DNA of 64,000 nucleotides from contig NC_092574.1 of the NCBI RefSeq assembly GCF_037975245.1, forward strand, positions 6,566,713 through 6,630,712, read 5' to 3'. A program made the translations under genes and the position numbers. Positions 11,311 through 25,942 of the stretch are shown piece by piece. The notes below the pieces were generated by a model. It saw only the letters and a list, made by a program, of their open reading frames with translations. It was not told where the DNA came from and did no database searches. The DNA is from Apostichopus japonicus (Eukaryota > Echinodermata > Holothuroidea > Aspidochirotida > Stichopodidae). The stretch's first letter is position 1. Every line of letters starts with the position of its first letter.

Positions 11311-14300
11311 ATGAAGGTAGGTAATCTTTCCGGTTTTGTTCTATTAAACATTTCGTTCCGACGAGTACCGAAAACCATTGGCGTAAATTAACCTCGTTAG
11401 CAACCATAAACAACTGTATCCTACCATTGGCAAATCAGTACACCTAGGCCTATAGATTATAATGTAGACTAGGTTGGTAGATGTTTATTCACAACCCCAC
11501 AATAGCCATAAATGAAATCTACATTTGAAATAACAGTAACACATGTATACGTTTGAGTAAAAAAGCATTACTTTCACTTTATTCAAAAGCTGTTATTCCA
11601 AAATACCTTAGTGAAAATACACAGGTATATTTTTCCTGTGAAATAGGCTACATGAGCATTCACTGAACTAGTGCGACTCAAGACACCAACACGTCATGTA
11701 ATGAATAATATCATAATTTCCATCACATTAAAAGGGTAAAGGTGGAAGCCTTTTCTTTGATCCTCCATTCAAAAAAGTTGCTTAAATAGATGTTGCATTG
11801 GTGCTCTTTTACCTAATTGTTGGTTAAGTAAGCAAAGCACTAGTGCTTCATAACCTGATTGTCTGAAACTCTCCTCACTTACAATTTTTCATTAGGACAA
11901 TAGTTCCCCATTGCTACTGAGCTCCATGTTTCCATGAACGCTGGTATGTTCAACAGGGACAGAGGGGGAGGGGTAGGGGCATCAGGGACTCCTGACCCTG
12001 CACCATCAGTTGGGAAAGTTGTGTAGTCTGGGGATATTTTACATTAAATTAGGAAAATAGTTCATTTTCCACCAAATGCAAAAAGTATCAAATATGGCTG
12101 GATGGGTCTCATAGCCTGGGGACTGTGATAGGGTGAATAAGCAAGTGCAATGCAGCCCCATGCCTATTCAACGATCAGGTAAATAGCCACAACCACTACT
12201 TGTGGAGTACATTTGTTCATTCTCATACTCAGATATATAGATATACATATTGTACTTATCTTCATATAACAGTGCTTGTCAGAAAGGAGGCATGTACAGT
12301 GCCATCAATAAAATGCATTTCTTTTCTTGAAATGTCTTGAACTTTGGCATATGTTTTGCTCTTCCAGAAAGTGTTTGAGATATCTGAGAAGACACATGGT
12401 ATAGGTCCCATCCAGTTTCTTTGGCAGAATACCCTCGGAAATTATTTAGTGACCACAGGGAGTGACCACACGGTTCACATCTATGACAGACATGGTGACC
12501 TCAAAGATCAGATCAACTTACCGGGGTAAACTATTCAACTAGTTACTGTTTGTTATATTCATGATAAATATTTAAAGTATGTTGTCAAAGATGGAAAATA
12601 TCTATGCAGTCATTACAGCAGTCATTTGAAATTACAGTACAGTGTGTGGTTGTCTATGTGTACACAGGTATGGTGTGTGACTATAAAAGGGAAAACAAAA
12701 CACTCGTTATTGTTTAAGATAACTTATTGTGCGATACTTGTTGTGCTGGTCTGATCACTGTAAAAGTTAAAGAGTATTGTATCTTTCCTTTCTCATACTG
12801 TCACCCTTGCATTCTGCCCTCACTTCCTTCTTTACCATTCCTGCAACTAATCATATGCACATGATACAAATGAGAACCCACTTAACATTGCTAATTGTCT
12901 CCCGATTTTTGCAGATTTTGCTCCGGTATCGGTTGGGATAAGGATGGAGATACTTTAGCGATGGTGTGTGACAGGAGTAGTGTCGTTTTCCTGTGGGACG
13001 CGAACAGTCACAGGACGTCGCAGGTTGACAGCGGCTTCAAAGAACCTTTGTCCTTTCTCATTTGGTCGAAGGTCAAACCTCAACTAGCTATTGGCACAGT
13101 GAAGGGAAACTTACTTATATACAACCATCAGTCGTCTCGGTAACAGTTTCCATCATTTTATTTCCCAATTTAATCTCTAAGTGATTCCCTTCTGTCTCTT
13201 CTCTCTTGTTGAAAGTTGAAAAAAATGAATGAATTGGAAGAAGGTGATCTTTCCTTCAGTACCGGAGAGATTAGCAGACACCGAAAAAATTTCAATAAAT
13301 ACACAACAAGAGCCTTTTCCTGCCTGGACAGTTGATATATTAAAATTCTATAGTCAAATGGGATTATGAACTCGTCCAAAACAGGATGAAATTATGGCGT
13401 TGAGTCACTATATTAGCTTCCAGCTATGATGCTATAAGGTGATATCAGCTAACAGCACTGGCTAACCCTAATGTGAAAGAATTGCAACAATTAGGGGTTC
13501 ACTACTGTGCAGGGCAACAGAATGCAGTTCTGCAGTTAAAGTGCTTTCAGTTTTTTATCTTTTGATGTCCAACAGCTCCCAAGCATCACAATTGTTTTAC
13601 ATATATTTCATGAAGGTCTTATGTCATGACACGCCTTCTTCAGGGTTTTTTTCCATTTTACTTGGCATAAAGCATTCCTAATATTTGATCTGTTTCCAGG
13701 AAAGTACCGATCCTTGGTAAACACACAAAGAGGATCACTTGTGGGGCCTGGAACAAACAGAATCTACTGGCGCTGGGTAGCGAGGATAAGACGTTGACTA
13801 TCAGTAACCAAGATGGAGATACCTTACGTCAGGTTATTATTATTCAGTTATTCAGACTATCCTGCAACCCTATTTTTCCTTCACCTCTTTTTCTTTATCA
13901 CTATGCTATGTTATTCCCCTACTTTGTCATCAAAATTCCTCCTTCTCTTGTTGGTACTATTTGTGTAGTAATCTACTCACACAATCATGTGATTTTTCCC
14001 AAAAAATTTTGCTGCATTTGCGGAGATTGAGTGAATGAAACGTTCAAACAAATACATCAATGTTTGTGTAAATTACAGTCAACCAAAACCTTGATCAGAT
14101 GCATGTCTGGCCCTCAAAATTATCTAGCTGTTGTCCAGTTGTGAAATGTGACTTTTGAAATTTAGTTTTAGACCAATATATTTGACTCTCCAAGTGTACA
14201 AAGTTCATATTTTTTTATTCTTTATGTTTTAGACTGCTCTTCGAATGGAGCCATCCAGTATATGTTTCTCAGAGATGAAGGTAGATGAGAGAAGCTCGTC

Positions 14301-17300
14301 TGGAGAAAACACCGTAAGTTTTTGATCACCTTGATTATGGATCATGCATGATTAATTTGTATTAATTGTTATCCCAATGAAAGAGAGAATATTAGCATTT
14401 CAAAAACTAAATCGATAAAACAGTTTTGTTTATCACAACTTCAACAGTGGCTGATAAAATTTTATCTACAGCGATGGATGTTAAGCTTGTTCTTAAAATT
14501 TACCTATAAGGGGACCTTTCGTCTGTGTTTTCATTAGTGTTCAACCGATTAACCGAATCGGAATCGGTACGAATATTGCATAATCGGTACATAATCGGAA
14601 TCGGTAAAAATTACGTGGAATACCAGTTATGTCATACCGATTATTCAAAAACATATGGAAGGTGTAAATATCATTATTCAAAAACATATGGAAGTTGAAA
14701 ATATCAACTGATGAATTAGGTTTGTTCTTTTACTACGAAATATTAAAAAAAGGCACCCCCTATACGTCTTTCACAGTGTATACTTTCATCAAATTAGGCT
14801 GCCAGGGTCGCCAATTTTGCTTCCCTCGTGGTTATTGACTTCATATTTCTTGGCACAGTAAGCATAGCAGCAATAGCAATTTTGCGAATTCAGGAATGTG
14901 CTGGACAGGGTAGGAAATAAGCGGGGGCGACGGGCGATTCGCCCTCGCAAGTGCCAAAAAGCCCTCCTAAAGCACAATTACGAGTGCGAAAAAGAAAAAT
15001 GAAATATAAAAAAATCGCCCTCGTTATATCAGGTGTCTGTGTAAAATTAATTGTGACATGCTTTTGCTTTAGCTAGGAATTGCAGTTGCGTCGCGAATCG
15101 CGCAAACAGTTTTCTCACATCTCGCATCAAATTTGAAGCAGTGCGAGAGGGTCGCGCACAATCACCGGGAACTTCCCGTGGTAAATTACGGCCTGCAGTA
15201 CCATTGAATATAACCTAAAATACTCACAAATCTCCGACCACATGGTAGCCTTACTTCACACTAAATCAACTGCATGGAAATCTAAACTTGACATCTGTTT
15301 ATTCGCTCTAGTTGTGTCGCAAATAAAAACTAAAAATATCCACGGAAACTGCAATCTTCGACCACATGTTAGCCTAACAACCACACTAAGTCAATGGGAA
15401 ATGTAGCCTAACCATCGGTTTGCCAACAAAAAAAAAATTGCGTAGCTTAGTTTACAACTTTCAATTTGCTGGAAATCAGCATTTGTTTGGAAGGTACTGT
15501 AAGTGATATGTCTTATAGAGGGAATGTTACATTTTATATTGGAGTAGTTTCTAGTTGTTATTATTTCTTTACATCAATCTGGTATTACATTTTAGAGTAA
15601 TTTTAAACAAGTTACGATGGTACAATTTGCTTTTCAGTTTGATTGGCCTAAGCTTACACATTCTAATTGAACCTGAATGGAGTTATATAGGTAACGAATA
15701 GGTATGTTTAACTTCAAGTTCGTAACATTTCTATTTGTTCATAAACGGTATAATACTGAAAATAATGTCGGAATGAAGGCAATATGTCATTAAACTTTAC
15801 ACTTTGGTAAAGATTGAAGATGGATGGTTTGTCTGAGATACTTTTGAGATGGATATTTTGAGTAACTATTCTTAGCCCATTTCAAGCCATTAACAGGTGA
15901 CATTCACGTCGAGGTGGTTAGGCCATTCGCTTAGCACAGTGCTGACTAGGTAGGATGTCATATCTCCGTATTTTGGAAATTAAAAAAAAAACAACAACAA
16001 CTTTTTTTTTCTTTCCGAGAAACTCCAGAGGTAATTTGGTACATACAAAATGATACCTTAGAGCCTTGTATAACAACGAAGCAAAAGGAAACAGGGGAAA
16101 ATCACAACAATAATTGTTTCTGTCAAACTTTATTGCCGATTTCGTATAAACGGGATATTTTCTCATTTTCAAATAATCGGAATCGGTACGATTATGAAAA
16201 AAATAATCGGTAATCGGTATTTTCTGTTATGCATAATCGGTTGAACACTAGTTTTCATGTATGTCCATAGTGGGATTAAGTGGATTGAACGTGGGATCCC
16301 GCCAGTTGATCCTTTAAGAAGATAATTGCAGAGTGGTAAATTTTGCCCACCTGTGAAAAAGGTTATTCCCACCATCGGCTCAATCTATTGAGCATTCCTC
16401 TCCTTCGTTGTGTTACAGGTTAGTGTCTGTGTGGGCAAGAAAACTCTCTATCTGTTCAGCCTCGACGATCCAGAAAATCCGATCGAACTAGCTTTTCAAG
16501 GGAGATACGGAAACATAGTGACCTACCAGTGGTGAGTATTAATCAACGTCAGTTTGGGTTTATGAGGGAGGAGATACTTAGCATGGACACACCAATCTTA
16601 ATTGTGGCTTATTTAATCATATAATCTTATCTGTGTATATGACATTAAAATCTGATTATGCATTCTTATATGTTCACACACAGTTAATTTAAATCATCCT
16701 AATGTCAAAAATCAAATATTTCACTACAGTGGTAAATGTCACTAAAATTTGATTTTTGACATTAACCATTTAATTATCTCTTCTACTATCAGGGATGGAT
16801 GCAGGATTTAAAGAAAAAATAAAAAAATAAAATCAAGCACTGAAGCAATAATTTATTTTTTATTTTTGTAAAAACCAAAAAGGTTACTTAAGTTTGCCAT
16901 AATTAAATCTTGAAAACAGGAGAAATCAATAGAAGCTGTTAATTTTGTCAAAATCTGTGTCTATTTTCTTCTTTTCCCTCATTTTCTCTTGTGTCTCCAG
17001 GTACGGCGACGGTTACATCATGATCGGCTTTTCCAGTGGATTTTTTGTGGTGATTTCGACACACAGGAAGGAGATCGGGCAAGAATTATTCCAGGCCAGA
17101 AACCACAAGGATAGTCTGACCGGAATAGCCATATCTCTCAGTCTGAATAAAGCAGCGTCCTGTGGTGACAATACGTGAGTCATACCAAACATCGTTATAG
17201 CTTGGAGTCAATGTAATCTGCTTGGAATGTATATAAGTTGTTAAAATTTATTTGGGTGTTTAGCACTTTCAAATAGGCATTTTGTTATCATTAGTTAATC

Positions 17301-20300
17301 TATGTTTCCAAGATTTGTTTTGTCAATGGAGATTTTTGGTATTCTGATGTTAGATTTTGATATTTGGGGGGGGGGGGGAAAGGGGGGTAGTTTTACATGA
17401 TAGATTTGTGCGTTGACTTTGTCTTTATTGGGGTTGGGGGTAAGGGGGGGTGTGCATGTGTTGGTCAGGGTCTTAACCAGCATCTCAGGTAGTAACTGTA
17501 CCTTTTCTATTTTGCATAAGTGTTCTGGGTTCGGTGGAGGGGGAGGGGGATATTGTAGAGGGGTGCAGGGCTTGGCCATCATGAACATATTTTAAAGGTT
17601 TGCTGCTACAAGTTATCCATTTCATAAAGTGTATAGCCTAACATTGGGTAAACGACTGACAGTGTTGTATCCAAAGCTTCAAAACAAGTTAAAAGTGAGT
17701 GTGTGATAGGGAGAGGGGGTAGGGAGAACCACATATACCCTCTGTCTTCTATGACCATATGGACGATCTTTTGCTGTTGATCTCCAGCGTTCGAATTCAT
17801 GATCTCTCCGAGTTGAAGGAGATCTATTCCATTATTACCATCGAGGATGCTACAAAGGGACTGGGCGGTTTGTCTTGGACTGAGGATGGACAGCTACTAG
17901 CGGTCAGCACCCAACAGGGGAGCCTCCACGTGTTTCTCACCAAATTACCAATCTTGGGAGATGCCTGCAGTACCCGACTGGCATATCTGACCTCCCTCCT
18001 CGAAGTCACCGTAGTTAACCAAGTAGAACAGGTAAATTGCAAAAGGCAGGGTGGAGTTTCTTTCATCAGACACATGAGAAATTGGTGATAGATAGCTGAC
18101 AGATAAATGACAGATATATTCCAGGTCTTTTATGGTCATTTTAATCAACATATCCATTTTACATTTTACACTTGCGTGGAGAGAAAAATCTATAAGTTTT
18201 GTCAAATAATTGTGCGATTGATATGTCCACAACCTTGCATGCAATATATTTCTGCAAATGTAAGAATATGAAATGCCATTGCTGTGGAGAGAGTGTCTCA
18301 TCCAAAGACAACTTAAATAGAGGACATTTTTACTGATGTACGAGAAATATAATGCCAGCATCTGATTGGTATTTGCAAGCAGTTCCTATAGCAACCGATT
18401 TTGAGACAGCGATCATGTAAATTGTCGCCATTTGTAACATAAATGAACAAACAGACACAGTGTCATCCTTACACACCTACAACAGAAGGTTTTGACAGTT
18501 TTCACACCATTGGTTTAACCTTGGTATGGGCATTGCACCAACTTTACTTAATAAACAGACTATAATATTTAACAAAAATTGCTAGATATGCTATGAAATG
18601 ACCACAAAGTTCATGACATTACAAAACACCTTACAGCTTTGTTTGACAGGTTTTTTTTTTTTTAATATCTTTTGCATACTAGTCATAATTTTTTGTCAAC
18701 CTTACTGCTGACAAGTTTCATCAGTGCGATACATCAAACTTGAATAGCGTCATTAAAACAAAGCCTGATTTCCATCCTAATACTGATCAGGTTAATCCTG
18801 AGGCATATGGATAATTTCTCTCAAAAAATGATTTGTTCAATCTCCACATTATCCACAATAAACCTGAACAGTGTGTAAGAGTAACATTTAATACACTATA
18901 TTGTAATCATGATGTACATATGATCAGCTGGAAGGAGATTAAAACTTCCTCCTGACAAATAACTTTCCCTTTTGCTTCACCTAGCGTCGAGTGGGTCGCT
19001 ACAAGGCAAGTGTGTCATGTTGTCGTATTCTTTTGTGAAGGTCACTTTTCGCGTCTAGTTTCTTTAACATTTTTAGTAGTGTTAGGGTTTGTGATAGTTT
19101 TAAAGATGGATGTTTGTATTGTCTCCCCGAGCAGCATGAAGAGAGGGCAGCATGCGTAGAGGGCAGCATGGCATAATTGATTTACACTTGAATTGTGACT
19201 CAGACCCTTGGAAGTGACTGGCGACTTTCTATCAAAGTCAAAAAGTCAATCTTGGGCAGAATCGGGGGAACGTGAATAGGAAAACAAATTTATGAATAAA
19301 ATTTTGTTCTGTCAGTTTCGGGAAGATGCTGGGTCCTTTTGATTCAACAAAAATCTTGGAATGCTCACTATTATAGTCGATATTTTCTGCATGTCTATGA
19401 CACACCATATCTCTTTTGTCTTAGTCATTATATTGTAATATTTAGTAGATAGATTACTGTTATATCAGAAGAGCAAAGCAAAACAATCTCTTTCATAAGC
19501 ACTGGAGCATTGCAAGCAAGATTGAAAGTTTATCTCAAGTTTTAATTCATTTCAAACCACAAATGAATTCTCACAAATGAATAACGTACCTTCCGTATGA
19601 TAAAACAGGCCAGACTTTATTGTCACCAACCCGTGAAAGCTAGTTACGAGGTAAATGCCATTTTCGGGCAACTTTGAACATATATGCGAAAGGCATTAAA
19701 ATATGAATAGTGCTTGAGTGAAGTTTACGGCTGTAAAATTGAATGCTATGGTTAATTAATTGTAGAAATTACTCATGACAAAGCTACATATAAAAGAATC
19801 CCACTTAAGCCTGTCAGTGTATTTCACACAACAGGATATTAATGCTAATATAGAACAAATGCATTCAGCAAACAGATAGCAGATCTCTACACTAGATTCC
19901 ACCCTTCCTCCCTCCCCACCCTCTCCTCCCAAGAGGTTGCTGTTTATCATAGATACTGTGATTGCCCCATACGTGGCGCATATCTTGCAACTCTCGAACC
20001 TTTACTTTTCATGCTGAGTGTTTTCATGCATTGTCTTCTATCTCTCAATCCTTTCCAAGGGCATTATGGGAAGACTCATTTGTCAGCAGCTGAGCTCATC
20101 TTCACATTTTTCTTTGTATTTCAGCATAATTGTAGGGCTTTGTTTCCTTGGTGCTCTGTCCTGAAGTTCGCATTCATGTCGTGTGAAGTTGTGTTGGACA
20201 ATTGTTTTTGTCTATTTTAAGTATCAGATTATTTTCTGTGTGTAGACATCTACAGAAAGTTAAGATTAATTCCTTAGAGATCAACTTCTTCAGTAGAAAT

Positions 20301-23300
20301 ATAAGGTACCAATCATCAGGTTTGTGTTCTGTAGGTAGAGACGGCGTGGGGTGGGCAGAGGAGGGCAACTAATATCTCCCTAGACCTCCTTTAATCTTAG
20401 CCAATACTGCACAAAGAATGGGAAAAATGTTTCATGAATTTAGAGGGAAACTGACTTTTTACTGAACAGTATATTTTGGAATTAAAAAATTTGTTACCTC
20501 AAAGTAGCTGTTTGTGTTTGGTTATCAAGTTTGCCAAATTACATTTCTCAAAATAAGTTGACAATAAAAAATGGGATTCCTTTTACTTCATTATTTTGAA
20601 ATAAAACTTGCCCATTCAAGTTTATGACCAACACTGGCACATGATGTCATTATTGTATCTCATGTGAAATGTTTATTGAAAATCAACAAACAAGTATTAT
20701 ATTTAAATATTAAAAAAGAAATTCCATTGAATAATGACGATTCTTCCTGTGTTCTTTGTTTGTTTATAGTCTCAATAACAAGTTTCCTCACAATCTTTGC
20801 TACACTAAAATTATCCAGTGAGGTCCAGGTGATGCTAACTGGCAGTTGTATCCTGTAAATATTTAATTTTTCTGCTGCCTTCATTTGTGGTTTTAACTCT
20901 TCTAATATTTTTCTTTCGTTTTTTAGGAGCCAGCGATACCCATAGAGATTGAAGTTGAACCAACGTTTTTATCCTTGGGACAGTTTCACCTTGTAGTTGG
21001 AATGAATAACAGGGCTTGGTTCTACCTCTTGGGAGACAAAGGTATTGAATTTATTTTATTTTTATTCCTAAAAAAAATGTGAGCTTCTTTCGGATGGATA
21101 TGCCACAGGGTTACATAAATCAGAATGGAGGGAGTTGGGATGGGGGAGGGATGGGATGGGATGGGGGTTTTGCAATGGGAGGGGAGAGGAGGATCATAGG
21201 GGTGTTACATGCATTAAAGTTTCTTTGCAGTAATTTGTTTAAACAGTCCTCTTTACTCTCAGTATTTGGATGAGGTGAGTAAATCATTTCAGAGTTTACT
21301 TGTTGCTTAGCAGAATGATCTATCAAATGAGAATATTTATTTTCTCCCAATTGGTTGCTGTTCCTGTCCTTGTTTTCTTGTCATCATGTCAATTCTTCTA
21401 AATGTCTGTGCATAATTTATGTGCCAGAAATATCCAGGGTTAATACACTCTGTATTTAGTGTAAGCTGGTTGTTAAAGCCTGAAGAGGATATAAAGATGA
21501 ACCTAGTTTGTTTGATTTGTCTTTTAATCGTTCAGGTCCTGAGAAGCTGAAAGATCGAGAATATCTCGGGACCATTACCAGCATGAGTCTGAATGCGGAT
21601 TATGCGGCCGTCCTGATGGAAAATAAAGTACAGCTGCATCTGGTAAGAGAGACTTAGGACAAGATGATGATGATAAAAGTGATACTGTTGTATGCTTGTT
21701 GCCGTAGCAATAAATAGTTCATATTGTATGACAATTTCTAGTGGTGAACCCGGGTACATGCGGACAGTTTGCAAGTAGAACAACAATAATAAGCCAGTTG
21801 ATATTCTATGATTTAGGGCAAAGATAAGATGACAAAATGATATTGAGTGTCCGTCGTCATAGCAGTAATATTTAATTTTTTTTTTATGACGATTCCTATT
21901 GGTTACTTAGGAGTTATGATTGTATATACTTTGTATAAGTAGGACAGTATTAGCCCAGCGCATGTAAGTTTTATGGGAAGAACAGATGGTAAAATGACAC
22001 CACATGTCTGTTATGATAGCAATAATAATTATTAATTTAGTATGACAAGTTCTATAAGATAATTATGTACATGCATACGTAGAACAAGAAGTCAGTCCAT
22101 GTGAAGTGGTTGTGTGCACAGTCATCTGTCTGTGAGTGTGTGTGTCTGTCTGTTTGTCTGTCCATGCTCATATCAGAAAAGCTGGAAGTGGAGCCAGAAG
22201 AGTGTATAATGTAATATCTTTTAAGGTTTACTGGGTAGGCTATCCATAACATGCCATTTTGTTTTATGACAGGGTGTGTTTAATTTCATTTTTCTTCTTG
22301 TTAATTGGTAGAAGTTGTGGCCTGCAAAAAGGCTTTGTCATATTATATTAAAATATTTAAAGTAGTTTTAATGTTTGACCATTCCAGCATTGTGTTTGGT
22401 GGGAAAGAGAACATTGTTAATTGGTTGTCTTGGAGACTCTAAGGCGGTTTTTGCAGTGGTTTTAGCTGGTCGTGACCATATTCTAGGTTTTATCATGTGG
22501 GAAAGAAATATTTCGAATCCATCCACACTATGGTCATTGCATTATAAATTCTGACTGAGAAATATACTCATGGCAATGTTCTCCTGAATGGTGCAGTGTA
22601 ACTGATCCCATTCACTAACCCATTTCTCTTACATGATCATGATATGTTTACTATGGAATCGTGGTCACGGTTATATTATGTAGGGAAGATATATGTAGAA
22701 TCCACCCACACCATGGTTATCGCAACGTTCTCATGCATAGTGCAGTGTAACTGATCCCATCCACAACCCACATCTCTTTTCATTTCTCTTACATTGTCAT
22801 GATATGTGTACTATGGAGCCTAGAATAAGATAACAGATTCAGTTCTACATCTGAACTGAGCCTCACAAAACCATTGTTGCCTGTAAAGGTGAGGAAACAT
22901 TACAATGGACTGCTAGTGGCCTATTAATTCTTGTTTTTGATATAAGTACACTTTGATCTTTCGCCTCGCTCCTACCCCTGTGGAGTAAAATATGTCCGTT
23001 GATATTTTTTCTTTGTCAGATTGAGAGTGAGGGCACTGGTGATAATGAAGAGCGAGAGACAAGACTGTTCCCAGACAAGGATAGCAACAGCCAGGTCACC
23101 TGTCAAGCCCTCACTGCGGAGTTCCTGGTCTACGGAACAAATGTAAGGGACTTTATCATACTCAAACTGATCTGGTTTGCAGTCAGTGAGATTCAATATG
23201 GTAGTATGTAATACTTAGAATGTCACATCCAAATCTAACAGAAAGATGAAATGATCATCTTCTCGTCGGCATTTTACTCTTCTTTTACTGTCACACTCAA

Positions 23301-25942
23301 GAAGTAATCTACCTCAATAAAATGTCTGATTTTAAACATTGAATTTGTAGAAAATACATGAGGGACAAAATCATTGATTATGCGACTGTTTATGTATATT
23401 TAATGAGTATAGATACAGTATTTTAGGCAAAGTTTTCATGAGATTGACAGAACATGAATAAGACACATATTATTTATGAACCATAGCCCTGAATATTCAG
23501 CAGTTTACATATCTCGTAGTTATATAGTGATATAGTTGAATATGCAGTAGTTACATAGTATCTGTGTGCTTTGATGAGACTGAATATTCAACAGTTTACT
23601 TATCTCTTAGTTAAGTGATGTGGTTGAATATCTAGTCATTACATGATATCTGTGTGCTTTGATGAGACTAAATATTCACCAGTTACATATCTCTTAATCA
23701 GGTGATGTGATTGCATCCTATTCACATTCCTTTATCACAGTTTTAGTCATAAATGCAAGGGTACATAAAGAAAAATGCATTTCCATGAACGAAAGAGTAC
23801 ATTCCCTTCGCATCTATCCTTCTAAACAAGAACATTTCCTATCAAAATTTGTGAGTGTAAATGTTGATAGTTAGGTGTGAACGTCAATAAGACTGAATAG
23901 TCAGCAGTTGCATACCAACTATCAAAGTTATGTGTGTGGAATATGTAGCACTTGCAAAGTATCTTTGTTAAGTTTGAATATTCAGCAGTTGCATGTTTAT
24001 TCATGTTGTAGCAGAGGATACCTCAGTAATATCTATTAATATGTTCTATTTCAGACTGGTGAACTGTACTTTTTCTACATTGAAGACTGGAGTGTTGTCA
24101 ATGAGTTCCGACATGTTGTAGGAATCAGAAGGCTGTTTGCCGACAACACAGGGACTAGGCTGGTTTTCATTGACGATAAGAGTGATGCATTTATATACAA
24201 TCCTGTAAGTTCTGTCTACGACAATCCTGAACAATCTTAAAGTGTAATACACATAGCATCTCCTTGTAAACAACCCTGTTGTTACTGCTAACAACAATTC
24301 TTAGGAAATCTTATATGATCAACACACCATACTTTATTATTTACAATCTTGTATGTCCTTTTAACAATAATCCTGAAAATGTATAAAATGTTATATAATG
24401 CACTTCTTTGATAATAATGTTATTTGGCTCAGTATATGCATATTACATACTGTCCGATAAGTAAATTGAGAATTCCCAGACGATGGTACTTGAAATGTAT
24501 TTATGGAATACGTTTAAAAATGGGCTCAGGCAAGCCATATAGGCTAGAGAGGATACATGATGGAAAGCATACATATACCTTTCATCTTACATGCTATACG
24601 CCTGAAATCCTTCACAGTAACTGCATGGTCAAATGTGCACCACATGTAATATATATTCAGATTAACTCATCAAAAATAGTTTCACCTTGTGGTTATCTAT
24701 ATAATTTTCTCCCTCTATTTGTTTTTTAAGGTGAACGATCATATTCTCGAAATCCCAGACTTTTCTCCTACGATAAAAGAAATATTTTGGGAAAATTGGG
24801 CCAGCGATCGGGGAGTCTTTGTGGCCTACGATGAAGCCATGCTTTATACCTTTGTCTATTCTCCAGAGACGGTAACAGGTGGGTGTGATTTTGATTTCTG
24901 TCAGATGTGGACTCAATTGATGTAGTACAAAGATATTATGTGATGGGATGTGAACATCACCATGTTAAGGGTAATCATAGTTCAGAGAAAAGTTTGACAA
25001 AGTTTCAAGTTTTCAAACACTTCTGAGATTGTTGGGTGTTGTGGCAGATTGGATAAAGGCTGTGGCATAAGAAGCAATGAGGCTTAGCACTCTGGGTTTG
25101 ATACCCGGCCGAGTCATAGTAAGGTGGGTTTTCATTCAAGAGCAATCTACGGTTTTCCCATCTGAAATATCTTTCTAAATTGAAAAGAATCCAAATTTGA
25201 GTTTAAAATGTTGAATTGGAAATTGTAAGTTGTAATCCATAAGCCCTTGCACGCTTCTCCCACATTTGTGGTTGTTTAAACATTGTCAAAATAACTGCTG
25301 ATATTTATGAATATTATTGCCTCCATATAAATGTAAAAAATACTTAGCCAATCCACTAAGCTGTCAAACAGGTTTAGCTATTTATTTACTGGATGACCTA
25401 GATTTAAGTTCAATTTCTTAAAGGAATGTTGTACTAGAAAAAGTACGCAAAATCAATTCAAGAAGTCATTTATACAAATGTATAGCGTAAGGCACTTAAA
25501 GGTATGCTGTATTGGCCCCAAATATGCTATTTATTCTAATATGGTCACCTTTGGTAAAAATTCTTAAACTATTTTTATTCAAACCTGTGAGGAAATTTTC
25601 ACTGGGACATTCAGTCATCTTGTGTGTTCCTTAACAATGTCTGAGAACAATTTGGAAAGTACTGTTTGAAAACTTCTAGCAATTATAGCTTGGTATTCTT
25701 TTGGGCCTATACTGACTACCTTTAATGTATAATTTTGCTTTTAGTTGTGAAAGTTGTTGCAATTCTTTTCCTCAGGGCCGTCTGTCGTTTTAGCCGGCTC
25801 TACAAAACTGCCGTTTTCCCAGAAGCCTTTGATGCTCTACGGCGGAGAGGTGACCTGTCAAACAGGAAGTGGCAAAGTCAGCAACGTCCAGCTCACAACT
25901 CACAACTTCATGGAAAGGCCGAATGAATTATCTCCACAGGAA
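11311..25942 (+). CDS. WDR19: WDR19 exons 1-14: twin WD40 propellers
   Basis: This part encodes residues 1 to about 648, the two seven-bladed beta-propellers of the protein. Blade-type signatures are visible: [14 protein letters not shown] (about 34-46), WDKDGD (62-67), [13 protein letters not shown] at the end of exon 3, [16 protein letters not shown] in exon 4, and [12 protein letters not shown] with SCGDN in exon 7. The second propeller covers exons 8-14 and includes [40 protein letters not shown] and LAGSTKLPF. Exon 5 (27 codons) is the least conserved stretch and ends SSSGENT. Intron 5 carries a 1.7-kb hAT element, intron 13 a SINE and a TTAA MITE, and introns 10 and 11 tandem repeats. 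Confidence 0.93.

Noticed and set aside
17945-18361. 138-codon minus-strand frame
   Set aside because: It is antisense to WDR19 exon 8 and the start of intron 8; the sense exon is certain.
25033-25110. tRNA gene in WDR19 intron 13
   Set aside because: Box A and box B are present but arms do not pair into a cloverleaf, and SINE-type body follows.
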